A stretch of DNA of 64,000 nucleotides from Cytobacillus praedii (GTDB lineage Bacteria > Bacillota > Bacilli > Bacillales > Cytobacillaceae). Where the stretch lies: assembly GCF_001439605.1 (NCBI RefSeq), contig NZ_LMBX01000002.1, positions 226,838 through 290,837 of the forward strand, written 5' to 3'. A program made the position numbers and the translations under genes. The stretch's first letter is position 1; the number at the start of each line of letters is the position of its first letter. Shown piece by piece: positions 24,445-34,560 of the stretch. A model generated the notes under the pieces. It saw nothing but the letters and a program-made list of their open reading frames with translations, was not told the DNA's origin and searched no databases.

Positions 24445-26141
24445 AGAGACTCGTCTCCCCGATTAAAATTTACAAGTGGAATGAAAAAAGCCCATAATAA
24501 TGCAGTACATACTAACAGTACCTCCACATGATCAAGGGTTAGCAGCATATATATTATATACACGATAGGGGTAATAAACATGATGACAAGGAATGTAATC
24601 ACTAATGTAATCCCTCTGCCAAACCCCTTCCACATACCTTTCACATAAAATTGCACATTTAAACCAATTAGCCCTATCAACGTGGGCCAAAGAAAAATAT
24701 AGCTAGACCCCTTTATCAATAGACTCGTATAGATTACGATGAACATCAAAACAAAAAATGCCCCAACCGCTAAATTATTTACATTGATTTTCTTTTGAGC
24801 TAATTTATACGCTAGAAGAAATAAGCCCATCATTACTAGAATCATGGTAATGAATAATGGATGGCTCATTCTTAAATCTAACCCCATCGCCCAGCTGCTT
24901 TCGGAAAGAATGGTTTGTACACAACTCTTGGTTATATTGCCTAGAAAATAAGCCATAACCAGCATGAGCAGAAACAGTGCTATTCCGCCTGACAAACCCA
25001 AGATAGTCAGCTTTCTTCGTATAATGCCAACGATTGCTGTTAAGAAGAACAAAATTATAGCCATACACATAAACGGGATAACGAGATACTCTGGATAGGA
25101 AATAACCTTCTTTCCAAAACTATTAAAATAAACCCTATTCTCTTCATTATCTTTGGATACTACATTCATATTTCCGAAATATCGAACAAGGTCCAACATA
25201 TTTTCCCCTTGATATTGCAAACTGCGTAAACTCAAATTTTCTACTGTGTCATCAGCAGAATGATAAGTGTGGACATTACCAAAAAAGGCAAAATTCAAAC
25301 CAGAATTCCCTGCTTCTTTATAAATTGATAAATCCGTATCATTTGGCATAGTTTTGTAAAGTTCATTAATAAAAGAATGGGCTAATGGATAATTGGTTCC
25401 GTTAATAAATTCTCTTATTAATTTGTCATTTCCATTACTAGTTTCGAACATCACAGAAGGGCCACTGCTCCCCCTTGCCTCAAAATTAAGAACCATTTCA
25501 ACCTCATGTGCCCAAGGATGAAATTGAGCAAATGCTTGTGCACCTAATAATCCTATTTCCTCCCCATCGGAAATGAGGATGACTAAATTATTCTTTAGCT
25601 CAGGGGAATGTGATAGCGCCCTTACTGTTTCAATAATTGCAGCTACACTTGCACCTGCATCCGCAGCGCCAAAACTTCCAGGAACACTATCATAATGTGA
25701 GGTAAGCATAATAGTGCCACTGGGTTCCTCACCCTTAATATAGGCTAAAATATTTTCAATTTTCCCTTCATATGGTGTTTCACCAATATATAAACCACTT
25801 TCAACCACTTGGATTTCTGGTTTTACTTCCAATTTCGCCAATTCAGACACGATATAACTTTTTACTCGTTTATGTTCGTTTGAACCAACAGGGTGGGGAT
25901 TTGCAGCAATCTCCTTTAGATAAGTCTTAGCCCTCTCCGCAGAAAAATTTCTTCTATCCGCATCTAGTTCTACCACATCTGGTCCATTGATTTGGCTTAA
26001 TCCAAGCCATACTGAAACCAAAATAGAAAGAATGAACAGGAAACTATAGACATTTTTTTTGATAGCGTTGCTTTTATTTGTCCCATTCAACAATAATCTC
26101 AATCCAATCATTCGGATTTTCCAATGCAGATGACTGTTCAC
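24429..26141 (-). CDS. M28-family membrane metallopeptidase
   Basis: 570 residues. One N-terminal TM helix (about 30-48), an extracellular M28 domain (80-330) and about eight C-terminal TM helices, the layout of FXNA/Vps-type aminopeptidases. Zinc ligands are all visible: TSHYDSV (His), FGAADAG (bridging Asp), SDGEEIG (Glu pair), NFEARG and TYHSADD (final His). A peptidase is unusual in an exopolysaccharide operon. It may trim a peptide substituent or act on a cell-surface peptide. The start is uncertain (GTG 26141 lacks a clear ribosome site). Confidence 0.85.
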   Translation of the reverse strand: MNSHLHWKIRMIGLRLLLNGTNKSNAIKKNVYSFLFILSILVSVWLGLSQINGPDVVELDADRRNFSAERAKTYLKEIAANPHPVGSNEHKRVKSYIVSELAKLEVKPEIQVVESGLYIGETPYEGKIENILAYIKGEEPSGTIMLTSHYDSVPGSFGAADAGASVAAIIETVRALSHSPELKNNLVILISDGEEIGLLGAQAFAQFHPWAHEVEMVLNFEARGSSGPSVMFETSNGNDKLIREFINGTNYPLAHSFINELYKTMPNDTDLSIYKEAGNSGLNFAFFGNVHTYHSADDTVENLSLRSLQYQGENMLDLVRYFGNMNVVSKDNEENRVYFNSFGKKVISYPEYLVIPFMCMAIILFFLTAIVGIIRRKLTILGLSGGIALFLLMLVMAYFLGNITKSCVQTILSESSWAMGLDLRMSHPLFITMILVMMGLFLLAYKLAQKKINVNNLAVGAFFVLMFIVIYTSLLIKGSSYIFLWPTLIGLIGLNVQFYVKGMWKGFGRGITLVITFLVIMFITPIVYIIYMLLTLDHVEVLLVCTALLWAFFIPLVNFNRGDESLCEST

Positions 26142-26149
26142 TGATTATT

Positions 26150-26881
26150 TTAAATACTATGAATCATACTTCCATGTACCAAATCAAATTCCGTTAGCAT
26201 TTCACTAATTTCTTCTTTAGAATTAAACATTAGTATATCTATTATAGATAGCCATGGTGTAAATTCATCTTTTAATTGCCTATACTTTGTTAACCTAGGT
26301 TTTAAGAATTGCAAATTAATATTATGGTTCAAGAAATGTTCACTAGAATATAATTCTATTCCCCCTATCGGATTTATGTATTGTGTAGAATTTAAATGCT
26401 TGTTTATTTCAATTATTCTATTTTCTCCTCTTGCTTCGGGATTAATCTCCAACTCTGAAGCAACAACAAAAGGAGTGTGTATTTTTAAGTAATCACAAAT
26501 CCTTTGCAAACTCCGTACTATTAGCTTGGAGATATCTTCAGCATGATCCATTGCGTCTAAGATTTCCTCAATTAGGTTGTAGACATCAACAAAATTTTGT
26601 GACTTTTTATAATTACTGCTTAATTTCTTTAAAAATGCATCTCTATCCGATTTAAAATGCATTGAAAAAAATCTTTCATTAATTTTTAGCCTTGATGAAT
26701 CCTTTTTTAAACTAAATGTAAACATAGATTTTTCATTATTTACTAAAATATGATTGCGATTTATCCAGCCACGATTAACAAACTGAACATCATCATATAT
26801 AACAAATGTATCTACTGCATTTATCAATTGAAAATATCCAATATACGGGAATAGATACGGTTGCATAATCGCTATTTTCAA
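26150..26881 (-). CDS. WbqC-like family protein
   Basis: 243 residues, cytoplasmic. MKIAIMQPYLFPYIGYFQL and IYDDVQFVNRGWINRN are the signature N-terminus of the WbqC family found in O-antigen and capsule clusters that contain acylated amino sugars. The biochemical role is not settled. The start is TTG 26881, with AAGGGATGA upstream. It sits between the peptidase and rmlB genes. Confidence 0.86.
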   Translation of the reverse strand: MKIAIMQPYLFPYIGYFQLINAVDTFVIYDDVQFVNRGWINRNHILVNNEKSMFTFSLKKDSSRLKINERFFSMHFKSDRDAFLKKLSSNYKKSQNFVDVYNLIEEILDAMDHAEDISKLIVRSLQRICDYLKIHTPFVVASELEINPEARGENRIIEINKHLNSTQYINPIGGIELYSSEHFLNHNINLQFLKPRLTKYRQLKDEFTPWLSIIDILMFNSKEEISEMLTEFDLVHGSMIHSI

Positions 26882-26909
26882 ATACTCGTCATCCCTTCAG
26901 CTTACAGAC

Positions 26910-27944
26910 CTACAAATAAACACCCGATTCTAACTCAATATAGTACAATATTGTTTTCTCAATACATTGTAAAAATACCCTTTCATGCTGAAATTCTAGC
27001 TGTTTTCTTAATTTCGTATCATCAATGGCATATCTAAAGTCATGACCAGGTCTATCATTAACGAATGTAATTAACTCTCTGTAACTAGTTATTCCACTAG
27101 TTTTTCTAGTTATTGGCATTAATCTATCAAGCCTAGTACATATAAGTTCTGCCATCTCCAAATTTGTCATTTCATTATGTCCGCCAATTAAATATGTCTC
27201 ACCGGCCTCACCCGAATGAAACACTTTTTCAATTGCACGACAATGCTCTTCAACATAGAGCCAATCACGAACATTTTGACCATTTCCGTAAATAGGGATT
27301 TCATCCAATGAAATGGCCTTTCGAATGATCGTGGGAATTAGTTTTTCATGATGCTGTCTTGGGCCAAAATTATTTGAGCAATTTGTAGTCACAACATTCA
27401 TGCCGTATGTGTGATAATAGCTGCGAACAAGCATATCAGAAGACGCCTTACTCGCCGAATATGGACTGTTCGGGGCATATGCTGTATTCTCTGTAAAAAA
27501 ACCCTCCATCCCCAGTGTCCCATATACCTCATCAGTAGAAATATGATGAAATCTAGCATTTTTGTATGAATCCTTATAGGCATTCACTCCATTCATCCAG
27601 TACGTCCGGGCCGCCTCAAGCAATGTAAAGGTACCTAACACATTCGTTTCTATGAAGACCTTTGGATTGTTAATGGAATTATCTACATGTGACTCAGCTG
27701 CAAAATGAACAATACCTCCAATTTCATATTCCTTAAAAATACTTTCTACTAGTAAGGGATTACAAATATCTCCCTTTATAAAAATATGCCGTGGATCATT
27801 AATTGCCTCATTAAGATTTTTTAGATCCCCTGCATAAGTTAATTTATCAATATTTATTATCTTAAAATCCTTATACTTCTCCAACATATATAAAATAAAA
27901 TTAGAGCCTATAAATCCGGCTCCACCTGTAACAAGTAAATTCAT
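26910..27944 (-). CDS. rfbB: dTDP-glucose 4,6-dehydratase
   Basis: 344 residues of the extended SDR family. GGAGFIGSNF binds NAD, STDEVYG carries the catalytic Thr/Asp/Glu set and YSASKASSD gives the Tyr-x3-Lys pair. It converts dTDP-glucose to dTDP-4-keto-6-deoxyglucose. Paired with the thymidylyltransferase at 28528-29439. RmlC and RmlD are absent, so the product is probably not rhamnose. Confidence 0.93.
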   Translation of the reverse strand: MNLLVTGGAGFIGSNFILYMLEKYKDFKIINIDKLTYAGDLKNLNEAINDPRHIFIKGDICNPLLVESIFKEYEIGGIVHFAAESHVDNSINNPKVFIETNVLGTFTLLEAARTYWMNGVNAYKDSYKNARFHHISTDEVYGTLGMEGFFTENTAYAPNSPYSASKASSDMLVRSYYHTYGMNVVTTNCSNNFGPRQHHEKLIPTIIRKAISLDEIPIYGNGQNVRDWLYVEEHCRAIEKVFHSGEAGETYLIGGHNEMTNLEMAELICTRLDRLMPITRKTSGITSYRELITFVNDRPGHDFRYAIDDTKLRKQLEFQHERVFLQCIEKTILYYIELESGVYL

Positions 27945-28001
27945 TACACTCTCTCCAAATGATCAATTTGATATAGATAAAAATCCCCTAGAATTTACAT
28001 C

Positions 28002-28505
28002 TCATAAATCTTTCACAATTATATAGGTATCATTTTCTGTTTCACTCTCAATTTCAAATTTGCATCTCAATAAGAAATTCAACCATTTTTCATTCGATTT
28101 ATGAACCTCAGCCCTATGCTTCTCCATTCCCTTTTCTTTAGCAAATTCAAATGAAAATTCAACTAGATTTCTGATTAGGCTTCCACCACGATGTGAAGGT
28201 GTTAACCCGATCGTTGAAGTATAAGCCGTTTTCGAGACAAAATCATTGGCATAAAGCGACATCATGCCGATATCTTGAACCCCATCTGCCAAAATAAAAT
28301 TATATCCATTATTAATTATTTTTTTTATATATTGATAAAGCAGCTCTCTGTTATCTGTCGGAAATAAATAACTTGAATTTACTCCAATTAGGACGTTTTT
28401 CACTCTCTCAATAGCATCTAAATCCTTATCAAGGAGAACAATATTAATATTATCTCGTTGGAAAATGTCCTGATATTTTTCCAAACAACCTATTTTAACC
28501 TTCAA
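28002..28505 (-). CDS. GNAT-type N-acyltransferase
   Basis: About 167 residues. The acetyl-CoA loop is SHRGGSLIRNLVEFSFEFAK and the C-terminal strand region is NEKWLNFLLRCKFEIESE, both typical of GNAT proteins. It lies between rfbB and rfbA, which suggests that it acetylates an amino sugar made from the dTDP-4-keto intermediate. TTG 28505 follows AAGGGTGG by 8 bases. GTG 28517 overlaps that site. Confidence 0.75.
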   Translation of the reverse strand: MKVKIGCLEKYQDIFQRDNINIVLLDKDLDAIERVKNVLIGVNSSYLFPTDNRELLYQYIKKIINNGYNFILADGVQDIGMMSLYANDFVSKTAYTSTIGLTPSHRGGSLIRNLVEFSFEFAKEKGMEKHRAEVHKSNEKWLNFLLRCKFEIESETENDTYIIVKDL

Positions 28506-28527
28506 ATTTCTTCCCACCCTTATTTAC

Positions 28528-29439
28528 TTAACGACTCAATACAGACAAAGGTGTTAAGCTGGAACTATTACTAAATTTCCCAAACACTAAATCTGTAAGA
28601 TAAGCACCATACTCATTTTTATACTTTTTTGCCCTCTTCATTACATCTTCTGCTGAAATCCAATTATTTCGATAGCTTATTTCCTCTAAACAAGCAATCT
28701 TATATCCTTGACGTTTTTCAATTGTTTCTACAAACTGACTAGCCTCTAGAAAGCTTTCAACTGTCCCAGTATCTAACCAGGCAAATCCACGTCCAAGATT
28801 ACCAACCTTCAGCTGGTTCCTTCTTAAGTATTCCTGATTAACATCTGTAATTTCGAGTTCTCCTCTAGAAGAAGGTTTAATGCTCTTCGCAATATCAACT
28901 ACATGATTGTCATAAAAATACAAGCCAGTAACTGCATAAGGTGATTTTGGATTCGCCGGCTTTTCCTCGATAGAAATCGCATTATGATCCTTATCAAACT
29001 CCACAACGCCGAACCGATCTGGATCTTTTACCTGATAGCCAAATATAATTGCACCTTCCTTTAAACTAGCAGCAATTTTTAATAACGGAGTAAAACCTGT
29101 TCCATAGAAAATATTGTCCCCTAATATAAGAGACACCTGATCAGTTCCAATAAACTCTTCTCCAATAATAAAAGCATCCGCCAATCCCCGCGGATGCTCC
29201 TGCACTTTATATTCAAGGCTAATTCCAAAATCCGATCCGTCCCCTAGCAAATTTTTAAATAGTGGTGCATCTTGTGGAGTTGTTATAATTAAGATCTCCC
29301 GAATTTCTGCCAGCATAAGCACCGATAAAGGATAGTAAATCATTGGTTTGTCATAGATAGGCAGTAACTGCTTGGAAATAGCTTGTGTAATTGGATAGAG
29401 CCTTGTTCCACTGCCGCCAGCAAGAATAATCCCCTTCAT
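28528..29439 (-). CDS. rfbA: Glucose-1-phosphate thymidylyltransferase
   Basis: 303 residues. [11 protein letters not shown] is the nucleotide-binding loop, [12 protein letters not shown] carries the catalytic Lys, and LGDNIFYG and EEKPANPKS are family motifs. It makes dTDP-glucose from dTTP and glucose 1-phosphate, supplying the dehydratase two genes downstream. Length is usual for RmlA. Confidence 0.93.
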   Translation of the reverse strand: MKGIILAGGSGTRLYPITQAISKQLLPIYDKPMIYYPLSVLMLAEIREILIITTPQDAPLFKNLLGDGSDFGISLEYKVQEHPRGLADAFIIGEEFIGTDQVSLILGDNIFYGTGFTPLLKIAASLKEGAIIFGYQVKDPDRFGVVEFDKDHNAISIEEKPANPKSPYAVTGLYFYDNHVVDIAKSIKPSSRGELEITDVNQEYLRRNQLKVGNLGRGFAWLDTGTVESFLEASQFVETIEKRQGYKIACLEEISYRNNWISAEDVMKRAKKYKNEYGAYLTDLVFGKFSNSSSLTPLSVLSR

Positions 29440-29482
29440 TCCCTCACCTTTCCCTTTGTATCAACCTCAATTATTTATATAC

Positions 29483-30973
29483 TTATGCACTATGTGCTTT
29501 TATGATATTCTTTTTTGTTTTCTTCGAAAGCTGAACCAAGATTTCCAAAACGAACTTAAATTCTTGATTTTTCAGCCCCCAGCTAAGAGCTATATAAATC
29601 AACATACCAAATAGTATCTGAATAACCAATTTAATAAACAAGTTGAGTGCCAATATAGTTCCCAAAAAATATACTGATATCCCCATCACACTAGCTAATA
29701 AGAAAAAAAGTGCCATATCCTTAAGCTGCTGACGACTAGAATAATCAATTTCTTTTGCAGAATAAAACGCATTTATTAACAAGGACACATAAGAACTAAT
29801 TATTGCAGCACCTATTAATCCGAGAATTCCTAAAGAAAAAATTAGCGAAATCGCTATTAAAACTGTAATAAGGACTTTTTTTATAATTTCCAATTTCAGG
29901 AACAAATCTGATCTTCCTTTTACTTGAAGAATATTTAAATTAATTGCATGGATTGGATAAATCATTCCTATAACGCATAGGAGTTGAAAAAATACGATAG
30001 ATTCCGTCCAAGCAGGCCCAAGTAATATAGGAATTAATGTATCAGCAATCGCAATTAGTCCCATCATCATTGGAAACATGATAAATGCTGTTGTTCGAAT
30101 AATTTTTCGAAAGGCGCTTTGCAAATGATTTTCGTCATCTTGTATAGAGCTCAGTACTGGATATGTCACCCTTTGAATGGCACTTGTTACCGAGTTTGTA
30201 ATTACATCTTTCAATTTGTTAGCATTTGTATAGAAACCCAATTGGCCAGCGGAATAAAGTTTTCCAATAATCAATGAAAACACATTATTATATGCCGTGT
30301 CTAACAAACTAGAAATCAATAATTTGTATGCAAATGAAAAGAGTCTTTTGAATGAAGCCATACTAAATACAAGACTAGGAACCCATTTGTTGCTAATCCA
30401 AAGCAGGAACGTTTGCATTGTTTGCATTGTTATTGTTTGTGCAACAAGGCTCCACACGCCAAATCCTAAAAAAGCAAAAACGGAAGCAACCATTCCCGCA
30501 CAGATAGTAGAAGCCAAATTTATTTTTGTTTGCGTTTTAAAATTTATTTTTTTCGTTAGCATTACTCGTTGAATAATGCCTAAAGAATTTATAATAAGGG
30601 TGAAAGACAAGACTCTCAATATCATAGATAGCTGATCATTTCCAAAAAAATGACCGATCGTTGGTGCAATACTGTAAAGAATCATTGTCAATAAAACTGA
30701 AATGAATAGATTAAAAAAGAAGACAGTTGAATAGTCAGCCTGACTTGTATCTTTTTCACGAATAAGCGCCTGTGTTAATCCACTATCAATGAGGGAATTA
30801 GATATGGCAATAAAGACAACAACCATCCCGATTAATCCAAAAAATTCTGGTGCCAATAATCTTGCCAAAATCATCAGCACAATAAACTGAATCCCCTGGC
30901 TTGCAAATAAGTCGATAAAACTCCATACTAACCCTGTAATTGTTTTTCCTCTAATAGGGCTGATTTCTGACAT
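29483..30973 (-). CDS. Wzx-type polysaccharide flippase (MOP superfamily)
   Basis: 496 residues with 12-14 hydrophobic helices and the N-terminal GLVWSFIDLFASQGIQF of the lipopolysaccharide flippase group (TuaB/WzxC/EpsK-like). It would move the undecaprenyl-linked repeat unit across the membrane for polymerisation by the polymerase encoded at 33214-34560. It lies between a GT2 gene and rfbA in the same operon. Confidence 0.9.
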   Translation of the reverse strand: MSEISPIRGKTITGLVWSFIDLFASQGIQFIVLMILARLLAPEFFGLIGMVVVFIAISNSLIDSGLTQALIREKDTSQADYSTVFFFNLFISVLLTMILYSIAPTIGHFFGNDQLSMILRVLSFTLIINSLGIIQRVMLTKKINFKTQTKINLASTICAGMVASVFAFLGFGVWSLVAQTITMQTMQTFLLWISNKWVPSLVFSMASFKRLFSFAYKLLISSLLDTAYNNVFSLIIGKLYSAGQLGFYTNANKLKDVITNSVTSAIQRVTYPVLSSIQDDENHLQSAFRKIIRTTAFIMFPMMMGLIAIADTLIPILLGPAWTESIVFFQLLCVIGMIYPIHAINLNILQVKGRSDLFLKLEIIKKVLITVLIAISLIFSLGILGLIGAAIISSYVSLLINAFYSAKEIDYSSRQQLKDMALFFLLASVMGISVYFLGTILALNLFIKLVIQILFGMLIYIALSWGLKNQEFKFVLEILVQLSKKTKKNIIKAHSA

Positions 30974-30993
30974 ATTTAATCCTACTTTTCATA

Positions 30994-31965
30994 TTATTTT
31001 CTTCCTGTATTCAGCGAATGTTTCATTTCTACTACTTTTTGATAAATACCCGGGAAGTACATCCTTGAATACAATTTCGTTTTATCGATCTTGCTTAATT
31101 CCTTAACTACCTTTTTATACTTGTTTGTCCTCATAACTTTAAAGTTTTTTTGCAATAACAAGATTTCAAATTCCTTTTTCAAAACCTCTCCTTCAATTTC
31201 ATCAGAATACCGAAAGCTTGTTTCTTGATTAAAATGATTTAACAGTTGGATGTCTAACTTTTTTACTTCAATATTTTTCTCAATCATATTTGAGCCTGAA
31301 TTTAACTTAGTAGACCATGAATCAGCAATTCCCACTCGGTAAGCTGACATCATTTCATCTATATAGTGGATACTTCCTTTGCTTGCTGCCCACATTTGCA
31401 GCGCATAGTCACCTACATGTGCTTCCTTCAAAAGTGCCGGTAAGGGGTCTATTATTTCCCTTCTGAAAACTAAAGAAGCGGTAGGACAAAATCCCCCACC
31501 GCCTGCAATCATATCTCTTACCGGACTATTTCTTGTCTTCTTGTAAGGTCTTATATATTGTTTCAATGGTTTCCCCATTCCATTTACAATTTCCGCACTA
31601 TGGAAGCAAAGGACACAATCTGGGTGGTTTTCCAAATAGTCAATTTGTTTTTGTAATTTATGTGGATTTATCCATAAATCATCCCCTTCACATAAGGCAA
31701 TATACTTCCCATTCGAAGCTTCCACCAAGCGCTCGCTGTTCTTTTTTGCACCCACATTTGAAGAAGATGTAATTAATCTTATTTTCCCAGGAAACTTATT
31801 CATATATGATTCAATAATTGCTCGCGTTCCATCCTTGCTACAATCTTCGCCAATTAAAATTTCAAAAGCAAAATTCGTTTTTTGGCTTAAAAAGCCTTCA
31901 ATTGTTGATCCAATGTATCGTTCATGATTATAGGTAATGCAATTAACACTAACAAGAATGTCCAT
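30994..31965 (-). CDS. Family 2 glycosyltransferase
   Basis: About 323 residues of GT-A fold. SVNCITYNHERYIGSTIEGF opens the nucleotide-sugar site, GEDCSKDGT supplies the first Asp and EGDDLW is the DXD-like metal site. ATG 31965 follows TAGGAGAGTG. The gene lies 2 bases after a GT4 gene. Donor and acceptor cannot be told from sequence. Confidence 0.86.
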   Translation of the reverse strand: MDILVSVNCITYNHERYIGSTIEGFLSQKTNFAFEILIGEDCSKDGTRAIIESYMNKFPGKIRLITSSSNVGAKKNSERLVEASNGKYIALCEGDDLWINPHKLQKQIDYLENHPDCVLCFHSAEIVNGMGKPLKQYIRPYKKTRNSPVRDMIAGGGGFCPTASLVFRREIIDPLPALLKEAHVGDYALQMWAASKGSIHYIDEMMSAYRVGIADSWSTKLNSGSNMIEKNIEVKKLDIQLLNHFNQETSFRYSDEIEGEVLKKEFEILLLQKNFKVMRTNKYKKVVKELSKIDKTKLYSRMYFPGIYQKVVEMKHSLNTGRK

Positions 31966-31967
31966 CT

Positions 31968-33173
31968 TCACTCTCCTAATATAGCAGCTATTAAAGTGGG
32001 ATAGGTTTTTCCCCTATCAAATTTCTCCTCTGCTAACACACGATTATTCCTCCCCATTTCCCTTCGATTGTTTTCATTCTGGAAGAGAAACAAGATTTTT
32101 TCTGCAATGTCTTCTGGATTTCCATTTTCGCAATTTATCCCTGCTGAATAATTGGTAATCAAATCCCGGTACTCCTGACATTCTTGCGTATTAATGACTG
32201 GCAATCCTGCAGCAGCATAATCACCAACCTTATTAATTATGCTTCCTGCAGCTCCTTTTGCTATAGGATTAACAGCAATGTCACACTGGATTAATTTGCT
32301 CACCATCTCGGAATAATCAAGCATCCCTGTGAACTCACAGGGAATCTTTTTATCCCTTGCATATTGAATAAATCTCTGTTTTAAGGGGCCCTCACCCATA
32401 ATAATAAATTTAAAATTTGAATATCCCTTTTCATTTAACAATTGCAGCGCATCCATAATGGATGTTAAATCATAGCTATGTCCTAAAGTTCCAATATAAG
32501 CTAGCCAAACTTCATTCATCGGTTTCACTACATTTCTACACTTATTTGCTAAATGATCAAAATATGTTAGTTCTGTTCCAAGAAATACACTCATACCCTT
32601 TTGGCATTTACTGTTTACATCCATTGCTCGATTCACATATGTATCGGAAACGGCAATAACTTTGTTAGCTGTACGATATACATAATTCGCCTTTTTCATC
32701 ATTGAAAAAAAAAGCAGATCACTAATTAACGGAAGCTTAAGTACCATCTTAAATGCCTCTGGCCAAATATCCTGTACATCGATAATAAAGTTAACTCCAT
32801 TCCTTTTTGCATATTCTGCCGCCATATAAGCTGCATCTATTGAAGGAACTGCACAATAAATCACATCTGGTTTAACTCTTGTGGCTAAATATTTTTTCAG
32901 GTTTTTCCCAAAAGTATAATGACTATATATCCTTTTAAGCGATACATTCTTTTTATAACCTGGCTCTTCTAACATCGCGATTTTATAATCCACTTGCTCA
33001 AATAAACCTTGCTGAAACTCCCTATGCTTCTTGCAATCGTGGGAAAAATTTGTCGTCACTATTTCAATTTTATGCCCTTCAAGTGCTAACAGATTTGCAA
33101 TATAATGGAATCTCCCATTTCCTTTCTCCCCAGGTGTTTGTGTAAAATGAGCAACAATTAGAATATCTTTCAT
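31968..33173 (-). CDS. Family 4 glycosyltransferase (WbuB-like)
   Basis: 401 residues of GT-B fold. The N-terminus ILIVAHFTQTPGEKGNGRFH resembles WbuB/WcaI-type N-acetylaminosugar transferases. The C-terminal domain has FIIMGEGPLK and GNPEDIAEKI, the usual donor-binding region. No membrane helix. It probably adds one sugar of the repeat unit. Confidence 0.86.
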   Translation of the reverse strand: MKDILIVAHFTQTPGEKGNGRFHYIANLLALEGHKIEIVTTNFSHDCKKHREFQQGLFEQVDYKIAMLEEPGYKKNVSLKRIYSHYTFGKNLKKYLATRVKPDVIYCAVPSIDAAYMAAEYAKRNGVNFIIDVQDIWPEAFKMVLKLPLISDLLFFSMMKKANYVYRTANKVIAVSDTYVNRAMDVNSKCQKGMSVFLGTELTYFDHLANKCRNVVKPMNEVWLAYIGTLGHSYDLTSIMDALQLLNEKGYSNFKFIIMGEGPLKQRFIQYARDKKIPCEFTGMLDYSEMVSKLIQCDIAVNPIAKGAAGSIINKVGDYAAAGLPVINTQECQEYRDLITNYSAGINCENGNPEDIAEKILFLFQNENNRREMGRNNRVLAEEKFDRGKTYPTLIAAILGE

Positions 33174-33213
33174 TTAACTCATCCTTACAATTAAAAATTA
33201 AAAAACGAAGTGG

Positions 33214-34560
33214 CTATGCGCCCCCTTCTATTTCCTTTACAGCTTGAGAACTTGATAAATAATTTTTCGAAACGAAAACTAGTATTGTTATATAAAAGAA
33301 TTCATCAAAATAAAGCATTTCAAGTGAAAGCCATGGCAAAAAGTAAGCCAATCCAATCATGAATAAATACGTACTATTAACAAATGATAACTTTATTTTA
33401 TTTGATACCCCCTTATAAACCATTCTCCACCAGCCAAACATTAAAATGCTTCCCAATATACCAAGCTGATAAATCATTTGTATAATGGTGTTATGTGAAC
33501 TATAACCATTTACATAAACTGGGGATAAACCCATACCGAAAAACAATGTATTTACATTTCCCATAAAATATTCAACGTACATATTTACTAGTTCACTTCT
33601 ACCAGTTGTCAAGGATTGTGCATCTGAAACCATACTGAATCGAATCATGTATTGATTTAATTGTTCAGAAAATAAACTGCTAGAGAAAAATGCAATTAGG
33701 AGAACAATAGAAAATAATACGAACTTTAGTTTATACTTTAAACTCTGTCTATCTATTAGAAAGCAGAAAAACCAAATTCCGCCCATAAAAACCAAGCATA
33801 AAATGAACATTTTTGAAACTGAAAGCATACCAAAGTAAATGAGTGTAATAACGGAAAGTAATTGAACCATAATAGATATGGTTTTTTTTGTGTTTTTTAA
33901 AGTTATTAGCAGGCAGGCAATTGCTACTAGTATGTGTACTGAATAAAAGTTCGCATCTCCATAAAAGCCACTTAATCTAGTTAACCCCATTCTCTTCCAT
34001 GTATAAACATTAATATAGGCAAACATATGTGGAAAAGTCATCAGAATTTTTGAAGCAAAGCATGCAGATAGCACTCCAGCAGTGATAAATAGGACACATG
34101 TTTCAAAATTGATTTCATCTTTATATTTATGCAAATACATAGGAATGAATATAATTAACAAGATAAAAAAGAAATAAGAATTACCTGGAATTATTCCATT
34201 AACTAACTTGATTGTTAATGTATAAGCACTTAAAAATAATGGTATAAAAATAAATTTCAATTTATATTTTTTATTTTTAATAAAATATTCTAAGATTAAT
34301 AGCATAAATAAACAGGGGACAATCATGGAATAAAAAGAATGTGTACCTGGCGAAAATTTTAAAACAGGTGACCATGGAAGAAAAAAGAGCATAATCGGTA
34401 AAAAATACCTTTTATCCATAAACAAAGTCATTCCCATAAATAATGCTATCGCCATTAAGATAAGAGTTATTGAACTAATAGCATGCCCTACTGATAAAAT
34501 GAACACACATGCTATCGATAGAAATAAGAGTCTTATTTCGCCCTGCTTAATTCTATACAT
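33214..34560 (-). CDS. Wzy/O-antigen-ligase-type polysaccharide polymerase
   Basis: 448 residues, about twelve hydrophobic helices with a large extracytoplasmic loop (about 300-340) containing FSMVSDAQSLTTGRSELV. The TGR motif near a membrane face is common in O-antigen polymerase/ligase (Wzy_C) proteins. It would polymerise flipped repeat units. Its start overlaps the preceding GT4 gene by 28 bases. Confidence 0.8.
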   Translation of the reverse strand: MYRIKQGEIRLLFLSIACVFILSVGHAISSITLILMAIALFMGMTLFMDKRYFLPIMLFFLPWSPVLKFSPGTHSFYSMIVPCLFMLLILEYFIKNKKYKLKFIFIPLFLSAYTLTIKLVNGIIPGNSYFFFILLIIFIPMYLHKYKDEINFETCVLFITAGVLSACFASKILMTFPHMFAYINVYTWKRMGLTRLSGFYGDANFYSVHILVAIACLLITLKNTKKTISIMVQLLSVITLIYFGMLSVSKMFILCLVFMGGIWFFCFLIDRQSLKYKLKFVLFSIVLLIAFFSSSLFSEQLNQYMIRFSMVSDAQSLTTGRSELVNMYVEYFMGNVNTLFFGMGLSPVYVNGYSSHNTIIQMIYQLGILGSILMFGWWRMVYKGVSNKIKLSFVNSTYLFMIGLAYFLPWLSLEMLYFDEFFYITILVFVSKNYLSSSQAVKEIEGGA

